Below, in pieces: positions 31,599 to 44,585 of a DNA stretch of 64,000 nucleotides. The DNA is from Spinacia oleracea (lineage: Eukaryota; Streptophyta; Magnoliopsida; Caryophyllales; Amaranthaceae): contig NC_079488.1 of NCBI RefSeq assembly GCF_020520425.1, positions 23,562,247 through 23,626,246 of the forward strand, in the 5' to 3' direction. Position 1 is the first letter of the stretch. The number at the start of each line of letters is the position of its first letter. Made by a program: the position numbers and the translations under genes. The notes below the pieces were generated by a model. The model was not told the DNA's origin. It made no database searches and saw only the letters and a list, made by a program, of their open reading frames with translations.

Positions 31599-34500
31599 AT
31601 GGCAAAGCAGGGAAAAGGAAGAAAATCTGATACCAACAACAACAATGTAGGCAAAGGGAAGGTAACCCCAGTTCAAGTCGCCTTCCTTGTAGATCGTTAC
31701 CTCGCCGATAACAACTATTCAAAAACCCGGTCCACTTTTCGGTCCGAAGCGTCTTCCGTCATCTCTAAATCTTTCCTTCAAGAGGTACTTTTTGGTTTGT
31801 TTTGTTTATCTAGATTAATTGATTTTTGTTTTAATTTGTTTTTGTTTTTGTTTTTGTATTGATTGATTTGGTTGGGGTTGAATTTACAGGCGCCCAAGAG
31901 TTTGTTGAGTTTAGGGGAATTGTTAGATGAGTATATATGGTTGAAAGAGCAGAAAGTGGTGATTGAGCAGGAGAAAACTGGGTTAGCTCAAGAAAAGTCT
32001 AGGGTTCAATCCCTTTTGCAAGGGATGCAAGATTTGATGAATGTTTATAATTCTACTGCTACTGTTAATTGTCTTACCCCTCCTCCGCCACCGCCGCCTC
32101 CTGCTTCGGTTTTACCTAATTCAGGTTATTCCTTTTGCCTGAACTTATGCTTCTTTTTGTTTGATTTTGAAGTGGGTATTTCAGTATTTGGTGTTCTGGT
32201 TCAAATTGAATATTGGTTGATTAGAATTTCTGGGTGAAAGTGCCAATTGTTTGATTGAGTCCACATTTTTTTGTATGATTATGCATTGTTTTAGGGTTAA
32301 ATTCGTTGGATTAATTTCTAGGTTTACTCAATTGGACTTATTTAGTAGATGATGAGATTGTGGGAAACGAGATGTGTAAATTAGGGATTTGTCGAGGATA
32401 GAGTGTAGCTGTAAAAGCTGTTGATTTTCATACTTTTAGATGTATTTAGACATGGAGTTTGAAAATTGACATGGTATTCTGGTTCAAATTGAATATTGAA
32501 GGTGACAATTGTTTGATTGAGTCGACATTTGTTTGTATGATTATGCATTGTTTTAGGGTTGATTTTGTAGGATTGGTTCCTAGGTTTACAAATTGAGCTG
32601 TTTGCTGATAGATGATGAATGTGGGAACTGAAATGTGTAAATTAGAGGGTTTGTCGGAAACTCGAGTTTGATCATCCTTCATGTTAAGGAATCTAGCTGT
32701 ATGAGCTGTTGAATTTCATTCTTTTAGATGAGTTTAGACATGGAGTGTGAAATATGACTTAGAAAGACATTAATTTGAGTCCTTCACCATTTCACATCTT
32801 CGAAATCGATTCAACGAGGTTGTATCCTTAAGCAAACATGTTCAAATTCAAGTAGTGATGTTTTACATCAACAAAATTGTAGGTAAAGAATGCCTTAAAC
32901 ATCTTAGTACTCCTGTCCTGGTACTCGAGTTTGTGATTTTTCGTGTGATCAATGCAAACACAACTACACTAGCAAAACTTAGCTGTAGTTGGAATGGTGG
33001 AAATGGAAAACTAGCCTTTTGAAATATGCTGTTATCAATGCAAAACTAAGTAGCTATTTGGAATGGTGGAAACTAGTCTTTTGAATTGACACCCATGCTT
33101 GTTTTCTATGGTTTTCAGTTTATCCTGCTCACGGAACTCCAGTTATGACATCAGTATCAATGAGTACAATGACACAAAGTGTTAAGATGGATCATGCCAA
33201 CTTCTCAACACCTACCATTGGTTCGCGTCCTCCAAGGAAGCGAAAGAATTACAAGGATCTCCAAAGTGCACCTCAAGCACCAAAGAAATACTGCAGTTCA
33301 GTAACCAACAACGCGTTCTATGACAAAGGTCCGTTTTGGTTTAACCACTCTATTCACCATGTTCATACAGTAACATTTGGTTCTTATAAAACTTAACTTT
33401 CTGCAGGTAGTAATTCAGTTGCACAACCAAACAACGCATCTAAAAGTCACATTATTAACCATCAATTTCGTCCCCTCCAATCAGTGTCACCTAATTTTGC
33501 TCAAGGAGGATTGCACATTCAAGGAACAAGTGTAGCTAAAAATCTGTTTAATAAACCTTCATTATCTCCACCTTCAAATTCTTCGGGTCCCAAAACACCC
33601 CCACGAGCACTCTCTTCCCAAAGCGATAAATCCATTTCTCCTCTTGAAGATGTTTCTTCAACTGCAAAGTCACATAATGATGGTAGCACCCCTCCTGAAA
33701 CTACACCCACCAACTGTACTATTTACTCCTCTAAGATGATTATAATGAGTCCTGCTAAGAAAATATCCATTGAAAGAAATCAATGTACGTTTTCTTCTTC
33801 GCCTGTTAAATCAAACAAGCATCATCAAAGCAGCAATAGAGAACATGTTAAAGGGAGGCTGGATTTTGATTGTTCTGATGTGCCAACAAATTTGGAAAAT
33901 ACAAGTGGGGATGGAACTAGTAGTAGCAGTAGTCCTACTTCTGAATCTGACAGGGAAGGTGATCTTTTTGACTTGGATTTGACAAGTTTTGAAGCCTTTG
34001 GTCCGGACTTTTCTCTGACGGAGTTTCTGACTGATTTCGGGATTGAGTGTGGTGGAGGAACTACTGACTATTCCTGCCCATCAACAGCAGATGCTTCTAC
34101 TGATGCAGTTCCACAGTAAGTGGGTTTTTTTGCCAAATTCCTGCTTTGTTGGTTTCGTATTGTTATTATTATCATTTATGCTTAAAAGGCAAATGGAAAA
34201 TACAGGTTGCTTCAGGACAGAAACAATGGAGAGTTGGGAACAAGCCAAGATTACATAGTAGAGCATTCATCAGCTGCTCAAGAAGCTGTTGCAGGAGATA
34301 TGATCATGAATGGTAAACTTCAAAACTTTTTTTACCTTCTTTAGTTGAGTTTATACTCAATCATCTGGTTTCCGCTGACATGATGATACCTTCATTTGAA
34401 TTACAGGAGGTACAGATTCCATTTCAGTCCAGTCCATAAGAAAATGCATACAAATAATGAGTCCTAGTAAGTAATTCCCTCTCTTATTACATGTATACCC

Positions 34501-34626
34501 TTTGCATTCCTCCCAAAATTGTTACTGCTCTCTAACATGAGCTTAATTTTTTACTGTACTCCAGAGAAAGGTTCAAGAAACAGCCCTATTCATGAAGAAG
34601 AAAATTTAACCGCAAGCGCCAGCTAA
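31599..34626 (+). CDS. LisH-domain nuclear protein of unknown function, rich in S/T-P-x-K/R sites
   Basis: Seven coding exons close in frame to 522 residues: 31599-31784, 31890-32124, 33119-33328, 33407-34115, 34206-34312, 34407-34466 and 34565-34626. Residues ~22-55 (VQVAFLVDRYLADNNYSKTR) form a LisH-type dimerisation motif, followed by an a-helical region with IWLKEQKVVIEQEKTGLAQE (likely coiled coil) and a proline run. The middle has a basic PPRKRKNYKD, a probable nuclear signal. The rest is low complexity with CDK-type sites (TPPR, SPAK, SPVK, SPKK) and an R-x-L element (KGRLDFD). The acidic LFDLDLTSFEAF region near the end resembles an activation or docking segment. Plants have related uncharacterised LisH proteins; I cannot name a role. 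The start ATG is the first in-frame one before the LisH motif. Confidence 0.88.
32190..32755. repeat. ~280-bp diverged tandem duplication in intron 2 of the LisH gene
   Basis: Copy one (~32195-32465) and copy two (~32476-32755) share 'ttctggttcaaattgaatat', 'caattgtttgattgagtc', 'tatgattatgcattgtttta', 'gaaatgtgtaaatta'-like text and 'tttagacatggagt'. The intron is enlarged to ~1 kb. A smaller duplicate 'ttggaatggtggaaa' occurs at ~32989 and 33058. Confidence 0.8.
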
Positions 34627-36016
34627 CCAGTTTTAACCTTCAGGCTGACTTCAACAACCTGACTAGTTGATGACATTTTGATATACACTTCCCGGAAAGC
34701 TGATTTAGGTTTAGAATTAGATCGACTTCTCTATCTTCTTGCGCGGTTGTAGTTTTTTTTCTAGACAGAGAAGTTCACACTTGGGAGCAACTTTTGTTAC
34801 ACACTCTTAATGCAGTTAGAATCAGACATCTCTGTGTTCTTGCGCGGTTGTATGTGTGTTTCTAGACTGAGAAGTTAAGTTCACGGTAGTTTGTTAATCA
34901 CTCTTGATGCAGTGGAAGTGTGAATTTATTACCACTAAATTTATTGAATCCCATCAGATAGGTACTGAAACTGACTTGTATTAATTCTTGATAATAATGA
35001 GAAATGGTTCTTGTCAGAATATTAGAGGTTGTGTATTTGCATTTTGTCTGTTGCTGTCCTGTTGCTGTCCTGTTGCTGATTACAATATCATTGTTTCTTT
35101 TATGTTTTACTTTAGATCAGTGGTTAAGGGGCGAGGCTAAGGCATCGAGCTTGTCTCCATGAGTACTTGTTTCTGTAGTCTATTCATCAATTTTACTTGG
35201 ACTGGGGTTGGGTCAAGTCTGAGGGTAGAGTTTTTGTTTCATCTTGCTCTCTAGTCTTGATTGCTATGTTGCTCGAACACGGATTTAAGTGTCATGTCCG
35301 ACACCGATGTTGGAGGATCCGACACTCCGTCCAAAACTTTGCAGACACGGTGACATGTTGAATGGAGTGTCTTGACTATTAGACACGACTATTATATAAA
35401 GTGTCGGAGAAATTCTTACCCCATGTTATTTTAATACTCCGTATGTAAAAAGAAAAGAAAAGGAAGAGGAAGAGGAGGGCACCAAGTTAACCTAATTTTT
35501 AAAATTTTATTTTACTTTAGAGCTTTTTTTTAATCTGAGTAACATCTGATAAGACTAACTTATACTGATGCTCCATCGTTATCTTGGATGCGCAAGAATT
35601 CAAAATTTTTGTTCTCTTTTTCTGTTCTCCTTGGAGCTAGACACTTGATTTCGGATCCTTTGCCGACACAGGTATCGACACTTGCTCAGACACTTGTAAA
35701 GTCGCGTTGACACCTGACACCCCGGTCGTAACATAACTTGATTGTATTATCTCAAAGTAATTCTACTTTAACCTAAAGGGTGTTCCTCACCTGGATCAAA
35801 TGATGTTGTGACTACCAATTGGAAGCGGAAATGGGTCAATAGTATTGGATTTTGTTTAGGCAATGGATGCACCTTATTCGGGTAATAATAGGTGCTCGGG
35901 TTAACAGATTCGAACTACTTTGAGTCATATTCATTATTCAAGCAAGTTTATATCAGGCCTACTAGGACTCTTGCTAGGAAGGACTCTTGGGGGTCAGTGG
36001 ATTTATTTTTCATTTA
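34627..36016. other. 3' flank of the LisH gene and intergenic repeats
   Basis: The 3'UTR contains two similar 'cttgcgcggttgta' segments (~34738, ~34839). From ~35270 to 35740 there is a repetitive block around 'gtgtcatgtccgacacc' and 'gtatcgacacttgctcagac', an old dispersed repeat I cannot classify. No gene is seen. Confidence 0.5.
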
Positions 36017-36266
36017 CTCCCTCCGCTCCTTAATGTTTTGACTTTTTAAACTATTCACATAATTTATTTTGACCCTATTTTATTTCTAGTATATGAAAAC
36101 AAAGGTTAGTATATAATATATTGTTTGATTCATCTTAATATATATTTTCAAAATATTAATTTTTTATAAGTTTTTATAATATGTAGTTAAAGCAATTGGT
36201 GGTCAAAGTTGTGGATTGGCAAACGTGTCCGGTCAAAACAAATCAAGTATTAAGGGACATGGGGAG
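36017..36266. mobile_element. Stowaway-type MITE, 250 bp
   Basis: Begins 'ctccctccgctccttaatg' and ends 'tattaagggacatggggag', inverted termini of the classic CTCCCTCCG Stowaway type, with TA on both sides (36015-36016, 36267-36268). Non-coding. Confidence 0.9.
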
Positions 36267-36410
36267 TACCAATTTGTCGCCAAGATACATTTTATTACCA
36301 ATTTATCGTCCAACTTTTTTTTTTTTTGCCAAATTGGTCCATTGGCCCTTTAAAGTGAGATTGTTCTTAGTGGACCCAAATGTGGGACAATTTTCAGAAG
36401 GCCAAATAAA

Positions 36411-36514
36411 GATTGGATTATTAAAATTAATTTTTCCTCTTATTTTAGGAAAATAGGTTATAGATTGGATTGTTAAAATTAATTTTTCCTCTTATTTTAG
36501 GGAAATAGGTTATA
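36411..36514. repeat. 52-bp tandem duplication
   Basis: Two adjacent copies starting 'gattggatt' and containing 'aaaattaatttttcctctta' differ at two positions. Local slippage or duplication in intergenic DNA. Confidence 0.9.
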
Positions 36515-37439
36515 CATACGTTTATAGTACGTAGAATAATAAAGCGTGGTTTACAAAATAAATAAAGAAAATCAATCAAATATTAAGTATTGGTCACTTT
36601 CTTTTAGGTCTTTTGGCAATTCTTCATGCCCCAAAATAATGGTATTTTCAACTACGTATGTCTTGTTCTCTTCACCTGATATAGTTTAATTTATCTAGTT
36701 TCTAGTCTGAATATTTTCTATGAGCATTTTTTTGTTTTTCTAGTCCTATCTGATTTGGTCTGATCTAATAAGTACATAGAATAAAGTGAACATAACAAAG
36801 CCGTAATCATATTACCATACAATGTTGAATCAAGAATCATAGTATTTCCCCTTACTATTTGTGGGTAACTAGGTTCTAACCGTTCTATCAAGCAAAATGA
36901 AGTGGCTCAAGGGATGTTTATGGATTTTGACATAATTTACCGGCACAAAAGCTTTTGACATAGTTCTACCGGCACAAAAGCAATCAGAGGTCTGCTCAAG
37001 TCATTAAGAACAAATACTTAACCATTCAAGGACATCACAAAATTCTGAAAGTTACCGAAAACAGAACTCAGCCCTTAACAAGGACAAATCATCCAAAACA
37101 AAAAATTACACATTATCCAGCCATGCCTGACATCAAAATCCATGGCAATTATGATTAAGCTTCTAACTCCAAAAATATTGCCAAAAAATAAACATTAAAA
37201 AAAAAGATTAAAACCTACAAGTATGACCTTGGTCTTTTGGAGCAAAATATACAGTCGATAAGAAGAATAAAAAAAACCCAGATCCTCACTGCTCCAACTT
37301 AGTATATAGTAATACAAAGGTACTAACCTCAAAACATGAGGAAATTGTGAAAAAACACAGAATCAAAAATTTAATCATGGAAAAACGTTGGATTAAGAGC
37401 GGTGGACTACATTGAATAATTTTTAAGTACTAACCACAT
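36515..37439. other. Intergenic and eIFiso4G 3'UTR
   Basis: The part next to 37439 is the 3'UTR of eIFiso4G (minus strand). No other feature. Confidence 0.5.
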
Positions 37440-40400
37440 TCAGAGAAGGGCCCTGCATGCTTCAACATCAGCAGCTTGTGCTTCCAAAACTCCATGTCCA
37501 ACCACCCTTTCTGCGGCGTCAAATATAGGTTTCCGGTATATTTCATCTTCTACCTTTTGCAGGACTTCCTTCACTACACTGAAGCTCAATCCCCCAGCCA
37601 ATATTAGCTTACCCATGATCTCACCAAAATTGTTGGGAGCTTTGGGTAGGTCAATAGCAATATCATCCATCATTCCACCGTAAAGCAAACAACCAGAGCT
37701 TATATCACTTGCAGTGAAAACTTGTTTAGCAAACAAGTATTCTAAGAGCTGTGCAACCTGCTCAACACAAGGTGGGTTCTTATCTAATCCCAAATTAATT
37801 GATTCCTTGACAATTTCGTTGTGGAAAGACGGTGATTTGAGTTCTTTGACACATTGCAACGCCTCATCCAAAAGCCGGATGCTAAAGTATTCCTCAAGGA
37901 GAGAGATTGTCTTTCTCTTAAGTTCCTCGGGCATAACATTAGTGGTAGCAGGTGTAGGTTTCTCAACCGGAACTGCTGGTTCGGGTGGGGTGGGCTTAGC
38001 CTTGGGTATTTGGACTAAGGGGATGTCCACACTTGACCCGAAGCTTGGTTGACGGGCAGGTGGCCCACTTCCTTGCAGTAGGGCACTAGACTTGCCACTA
38101 ATGATACCACCACTTCCCTGAGGTAAGAGATTTGAGTTCATTAGGGCTGGTTTACCAACCAATGATGACTGGAAACGCGCTCCTGAAGATGATGCATTAT
38201 TAACATCACCTCCTCTCCTGCTTCTTTGAACTTCCCAATTGTCATTGTCTGCTACAGGCATTCCAGGCATCTTACGCATGCCGGGATGCCCGGGCATCCC
38301 AGGCATCATTCCCCCAAAGCCTGGGCGATTGACTGGTAATCCTCCTGGACCGATGTTTCCTTGAGCAGGAAGTATACCACGAGAGTTTCGCATGCCTGCA
38401 GTAGCACCAGGTCGCAGTCCCAGGTTTTTCTCGGCGTCGGTATGGATTTCAGAAATTTTTTTGGCTGTGAACTGAAAGATCATGAGCAAACAAAAAAAAG
38501 GTTAAGGTTAAGGTTAAGACCGTATTATACATCGAGTCACTTACCAGATTGAATGATTAAAGAGAAGTTAAAGAAAAATTATCAAACCTCTTCACGCCTA
38601 GGAACCCAATTCTTTGATCGCACTTCAAGAACGTCACGAACCATAAAACGCAGACGAGGGAGAAGTTGACTGTTTGTGCTCAGCTCTTTCAACCGACTCA
38701 TATAAACATCATTAATACGCCGTGACTTTGGGTTTTCATCAAGCTGCTTTCCAATAGTGGTGAAAAACTGGCACACGGCCTCAACATTCTCCTCTTCTGG
38801 GCAAGTTTTATTGTCTGGACCTAATAACTCCTATATTGTGATCACGGCAATGTCAGAACAACGCTTGCAAGAGTAACACATCTAAAAATAGCAGAGACAA
38901 GCAGCAAAAACTATATACCTGTGCAATATGATGCACAATCTTTTCAGGCACCATTTTCTGCTTCAGAAGCTCACCAATAAGGCGTATATTTCCAAGAGTA
39001 CGGAGTTTAAGCATTTTTTCCTTATCTCGACGTTCAGCATCTTGTTCAGGGCTTGTCATCAGCCTTAGTTCAGCTCTTAGATTGTCAGCACCTTCAAATG
39101 CCTCTTGACAAATGTTCAAGAGAATACGCTTGAAAGTGATTTCTTTTCCACCAGATTCCTCTGCTGGGAATGGAGGAAGCTTTTCATTCAGATCAGAACA
39201 CAACTGTGCATACATAGGGCAAAATGTAGGCTCCAAAACAGCTTTTTCAAATATCAATGAAATAACTCCCTGATAGACAATGAGAAAGAATCAGTAACCA
39301 TGAAAGATACATTACCAAAGTCAGCAAACACAGAGAAAGACGACAACCTTTAGAATATCAGCTGATGTGATGCCAGAATCAATTAGTTGACCTTTGAGAA
39401 GATCATACTTCTCAGGTGTGAGCTTATTCAGAATACTGCATTTTGAAACCAATACAAAATTAAGACACAAGAATCTTGAACAAATAAAAGTAAGAATTCT
39501 AAAGTCTGCATGTCCAACACTAGTATGGGCCAATGACAACAAAACATGTCAGTGCGAAGACATTACTCGATCTCCTGCAATCATAACAATTTAATTGACT
39601 TGTGTATTCAAATTATGACATAAGAAGCAGATAAATACATTTGCAAACTAGAGGTTCAAGATAGTTTCTGCTACCCTATATAGCTACCCAAAGCTAAAAC
39701 ACTTCTTTACTATAAGAGAAGATAACCAGATTTCGCAAGAATTATGTTGGTTAACAGGCATACTGTCTAACCAGCTATTTCTAGAGACCTGCAGAAACTC
39801 ACATCCTCACCAAAAACCAAAACACCAAGGGTTATGTAGCCTTAAAGAAAGAAGGATCCATTACCCTTTCACAGTCTTCAAAACACGGTCATTGTCAGAG
39901 AGGGTCCCTCTTCTAGCAGACCATGGCACCTCAGCCTTAATCAGAGCCGGGGTTGGACCCTGTTCATGTAAAACAAACATTTCAGTATTCAAAATTGATC
40001 AATACACAACATACTTTAGAATGTGAAACACATTTTGAAATTCAAATAATACACGAGGTTAATCACATATTGTATCCATCAATGCTCAAAATTGAGTAAA
40101 ATCAAGTAGCAAAATGTGTCACTGGCCAAAAATATCACCCGTGATGTAACTATTACTATCAGCGTGTAACATATAATCCTTATCTCAGGCTGTGACATCC
40201 CCTTGCCCTAAAAACCCACTCCATTATTTACAGCAAAGATTAGTTGAGAATTTTCAGCAACCGTGGGTGAAATTGGTATATTTCCAAATTGAAGCGCATG
40301 GAGTAAGATACAGAAAGTAGCAACTGATTCTATACTCAACTACGCAAGTTCCCTGGACACAGTCAGAAACTAATAGTCTTTCATACACTATATTCCATGT

Positions 40401-42584
40401 TCAATTAGGTAAAGGAACATAAAAGGCTTTCAAAGACTGGTAATGAAAGGAGTAGTAAGTGGCCGTAATCCTCAAGAAATAGCTAACAAGGTAAACTACT
40501 CCACAGCACCAAATAGAACAGTAACATTTTCTGCATGCTAATTTATCCCCAATTCACATGTTATTTGCATCAAATGAGGCCAATAACAATGTGACCTAAT
40601 GGAGCCAAGACACATTATTTACAACAACATAAAAAAAAGACGTCAGAAAATGCATAAAGTAATATGAAATTGCAATAAGTTAGCAAACAACAAACATCTT
40701 AGAGACAGAAAACATGTGCAACTTTCACTGTCATGCGTCAAACCAGAATTACATATTACCCCTTTACTTGAGGAATTCTGTGCCCTTCCAAATTGGGAGT
40801 TAAGCTGGTCCTGGCGATTATCCGAACCCTTAATGACAAATTCTCGATCTTTGATCGTCTCCCAAGACCTCTCCTCTGCTGGGGTAGATACCTGGGTAGT
40901 GCGACTACGCCAATCACGATTATCAGGCTCAGCATAACGAGGTTGCGGCTGACTTGGAGGCTGACAAGTAGAAACCTACTGTGTTAGTGAGAACAAGAAC
41001 ACAGAAACTAGAAACGAAGAAGCAAGTTCACTCCAAAAACCCAATCGCACAGATGACACTTACAGTAGCTTCAGCACGACTCCAGGTCTGCTCTTCACCA
41101 AGTACCTCAGAATCAACTTCTCTTTTGACAATTAGGATGGCCTCAGGAACCACCGCCACCTTTGTAAAAAGGTAAAATAGTTTCATGAGATTACAAGATA
41201 CTTCGTACAAAAATAACATTTCTTAATCACTCTAGACAAAGGACTACCTTAAAAGCTAAAACCCACTACCAACGCCCAAAAAAAAATCCTACTTTTATTA
41301 GTAGAACCATAAAGGCGTGATGAACTCCATAACATTGATATTTCAGTGAGGCCTCTCTAATCCAAATAAACAGGAAGCATGTAACAAGAATGTGCAAGTA
41401 TCATGACAAGGTCAGACTCTAGTTAAATCAAACTCCCCGTAGAAACAAGTAGCCAAGATGATGTCACATATATTAATGGAAGAATAAGTAACACAACTCA
41501 AAATTCCCAGCAGACAAATTAGATAAATTATCAATAATCCTAGCTTAAAATAAACAGACAGAAACATATATTGGTATCAGATTATAACTCCGACAATACC
41601 TCTGTGAGTTGCAACAGCTGATCTCGAGTGTAGCGGACGCGTTCACGACTCTCAAATCGAGTATCTCCAAACTACACAAAAGGGGAAATACAACGATTAG
41701 AAATTACAATATGGGATTAAAAAAAACACACTTTTCAACAACCAGTCATCATATATTTTCACACACACTAGATAATCAAAACAGACTCAGCCATGCTAAA
41801 TGCCAAAGCCCAGGAGAAATTAGGGGAGCAAAAGTGCGAAACACATGTTCTAAGCTTAGTCCCAGCATAGCACACAAGAGTACTGTTAATCAACAAAGCT
41901 CCAATTATTCACTCAGCCAATTCGACATACATAACAGCATTAATGTCTTGTAAGTTCCCTTATGAGCGCAATACAGTACAACATAAATGTCTGTAGGATT
42001 CTTTATGAGCGAGACACAACTCATTCATAGCTCACCTAAAGCCTACATATAACTTTCCGTCCATATTTACAGCAGTGAACACAACTTTAGTACACTGCTA
42101 AGAATCAGGACGTTCACTTCACCTATAACCCGGAAAATCCAGCTCAATACACTACACCAACCTCATTAAACGAAAATTTTAATTCCTTCCCACACGAATA
42201 CAGAAAATAAAAGGCATAAAAATCTACCATTCAAAGCACAAAAAAGTTCAAAACTTTACCAACAAAAAACACAATCAAACAAAACCAGATCAATAACAAC
42301 AAACACAGATCCAAAAAACCAATACCCACTTAATAAAATAGAAGAACAAACAAATCCCAGATCATAAAAACAGCTAAATCAATCAAAATCAACAGATCTA
42401 GACCCAAAAAAGTTTAAAAGACCTTGAGCGAGGCGGCGCCATGAGGACGAAGATTGTCAGAGGCAGCAGCAGCAGCAGAAGACGATGAAGAAGAAGAATC
42501 GAATCGGGGTCCGAGAAATCGAGGGCCTCGATTGCCTCCACCACCACCAGGTCTTAAGCTAATTGAGGTCTGGTCAGCCGGCAT
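37440..42584 (-). CDS. eIFiso4G: Eukaryotic translation initiation factor isoform 4G (eIFiso4G)
   Basis: Nine coding exons close in frame to 779 residues: 42584-42423, 41671-41600, 41159-41064, 40960-40760, 39959-39865, 39435-39348, 39269-38919, 38830-38588 and 38471-37440. The N-terminus [16 protein letters not shown] is typical. The eIF4E-binding motif YTRDQLL (YxxxxLL) starts at residue 68. The MIF4G domain spans ~208-435 ([53 protein letters not shown]). A Gly/Met/Pro-rich linker follows, then the MA3 domain from ~617 ([20 protein letters not shown]). It scaffolds eIFiso4E, eIF4A and eIF3 for cap-dependent initiation in the cytoplasm. Length and domain order match plant eIFiso4G, which lacks the long N-terminus of eIF4G. 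No damage seen. Confidence 0.96.
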
Positions 42585-43337
42585 AACTCAGCTAGCTACT
42601 CGAAACGCGAAACTGGGAGATAAAATTAGGGTTGGAAGAACGTCGGAAAATAAAAATCCGGCGGAATTTACCGGCGGATTGAAGATTCGATGAAGATAAG
42701 GGGATAGATAGAGAGGAATTTGAAGAAATAGGGTTTGGGTTTGGGGGAATTTTTCTCTCTCTACGGGGAGGAGAGAGAGAGAGACAGGGAAAAAGAGGAA
42801 GAGAGGAGGGGCTTGTGAGGCTCAATTAAGGGTGTGCAAAAACCCTTTCTTTGATGGATCACTGTTTTTTTGTTTGGCTTTTTATTTGTTTTTTTGTCTT
42901 GGTTTGATTTTATATGCAGAACAAAAAATAAATTAGGAAAGTTTTTGTTTATTTTGATTATACAAAGTAGTTTTCTACTATGATTCGGTTTTTTTATATT
43001 GTAAGATTTTTTGGGTTATAAGTAGTGAATGATTTAGAATTTTATTACAATTATGTTTCGGAATTATTTTGACATTTTGTATAATTTATATATCAAGGAA
43101 TTGAGGTATCAAAAAAATATGTCGGGTATCTTAAGGTATCAAAGGTTGTGATACAACTTTATCATGTGTAATATAGGGGTGGGAATTTCCTTTATTCCTT
43201 CTTCATTGGGCTTTACCTCATCTACTTACTAAAATGGGCGATTATTTTGGTCGATATGACGATTCCTCCTACCTTATTTTTATTGAAAAACTAATCATTA
43301 CTTCTTCTTATTTTGAGGGAAAGGCTTAGCTTCCTTG
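42585..43337. other. eIFiso4G leader/promoter and LINE 3' region
   Basis: 42585-42830 is the CT-rich (minus-strand) leader of eIFiso4G. Beyond ~43190 the sequence belongs to the 3' untranslated end of the LINE. No gene in between. Confidence 0.5.
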
Positions 43338-43505
43338 TTAGTTTATTAGATCAAGCTCCGTCAAGGTAGAAATACCTTGCGGGAAACAATCTTGAAATAC
43401 ATGGTTAACCCCATTGGGCGGTACTAGTCTGGAAGCTAAGTGGGCAACATCATTCCCAACTCTACGAACATGAGAACAAGAGAAGAAACCAAAGGTAGTA
43501 CTTAA
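43338..43505 (-). mobile_element. LINE (L1-type) remnant: C-terminal end of the RNase H domain
   Basis: On the minus strand this reads TTFGFFSCSHVRRVGNDVAH then LASRLVPPNG and ends in ELDLIN and a stop at 43338. The HVRRxGNxVAHxLAR motif is the C-terminal part of the RNase H-like domain at the end of plant LINE ORF2. The rest of the domain lies at 56216-56511 on the far side of the Tat insertion. Confidence 0.85.
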
Positions 43506-44027
43506 TGTTGTGGGGGTTTTCCGGTGAGATACCTTGGAGGTTTCTTGGTAACTTTTAAAGATTAAACAAGATTGTATTTTTATAGAGAGAGAAAGTAGAG
43601 AGAAGGCAGAGCAGCAATTGCTCTAGAATGTATTGATTGTGACCCCTTTTTCTAGGGAAGTGGGAATATTTATAGTACTAGGTTTTTGTGGGAATGACCT
43701 AATATTCCCCTTACATGATTGGCTGGGGAATGGGAGGAGGACACGTGTCCTTTCTCCTTACAATTCTCTGGTCCCTTTTAGCAATAGTGGGCTATTTGGG
43801 CCTATTGTGCTTAGTCATTCACTTGGGATACATACTAATTAAGCCCTTTTCCAGGTATAGGTTTTATACGTACATTTATACACACTTAAATACATACATT
43901 GTAGATACCTAGATTAATACTCATGCCCCGGAGTAGACTTCGTATGATTTCTGCTTAGGGGGCGCAATACGTGCCAGGTGTCACATCCTCATTGGTACAC
44001 GAAGGCACGGTAATTTTGCCCACAACA
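43506..44027 (-). repeat. 3' LTR of the Tat element
   Basis: 522 bp, matching the 5' LTR except for two substitutions and a 6-bp insertion near 43870. It retains the palindromic G-box 'ggacacgtgtcc' at 43739-43750. A purine-rich tract 'gaggggcaaa' (minus strand, just right of 44027) is the polypurine tract. Confidence 0.95.
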
Positions 44028-44124
44028 TTTGCCCCTCAAGAAGGGCATTTCTGGAAACACTTTCCGGGTATCGCTTCTTGACCTTTGATTTGCATCTTCA
44101 TCTTTGGGTCAGGTGTTGAGGGGG

Positions 44125-44170
44125 TGACACGTGTCACCTTTCTCCATTTTGCCCCTCCCTATATATATAG
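44125..44170 (+). promoter_or_regulatory. Promoter of the Tat antisense gene (G-box plus TATA)
   Basis: A perfect 12-bp palindrome 'tgacacgtgtca' (44125-44136) containing the CACGTG G-box lies 23 bp before 'tatatatatag' (44160-44170). Both are ~100-145 bp inside the 3' LTR and point toward the antisense gene. Transcription would start near 44195-44205. Confidence 0.7.
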
Positions 44171-44381
44171 AGGGGGGGGGGGTAAATTTCATTTTTTTAC
44201 ATTTCGTTTTCACAGAGCTCTCATAGGCGATTTCCGGCGTATTCCCACCACCATCAGGCGATTTCCGGCCACCACGAGACTCATCCTTTTCCTCGTCAAA
44301 CTCATCCTGTTCTTCGCGAAACTCATCCTGTTCTTCGCGAAACTCATCCTGTTCTTCACCGAGTACTTCGCAGATCTTTCA

Positions 44382-44574
44382 AGGTTAGTTTTCGCCTTTC
44401 TTTCTTGTTTTTGTTATCCTCTCGTCACTTTTCTCTTTGTTAGCGGCCGACCTCTTAGTAGGGGTTTGAAGGTTTTATTTAAGATTTTTCCGCCGTTCAT
44501 CTTTTGTCGGGGCGGACGTCCAATCACGTCTTTTTCTTCATTGTTGGTCACTCCTAAGCCGTGCTTCGTTCACT
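44382..44574 (+). other. 5'UTR intron of the Tat antisense gene (predicted)
   Basis: Donor 'tttcaag/gttagt' at 44381/44382 and acceptor 'cactatgcag' ending at 44574, 11 nt before the ATG. The intervening sequence is T-rich. Confidence 0.55.
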
Positions 44575-44585
44575 ATGCAGAAGGC

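Noticed and set aside
31470-31676. 68-codon minus-strand frame in the LisH gene leader
   Set aside because: A low-complexity Glu/Arg frame from the CT-rich 5'UTR on the other strand.
35270-35740. Possible MITE around 'gtgtcatgtccgacacc' motifs
   Set aside because: No paired inverted termini or target duplication could be found.
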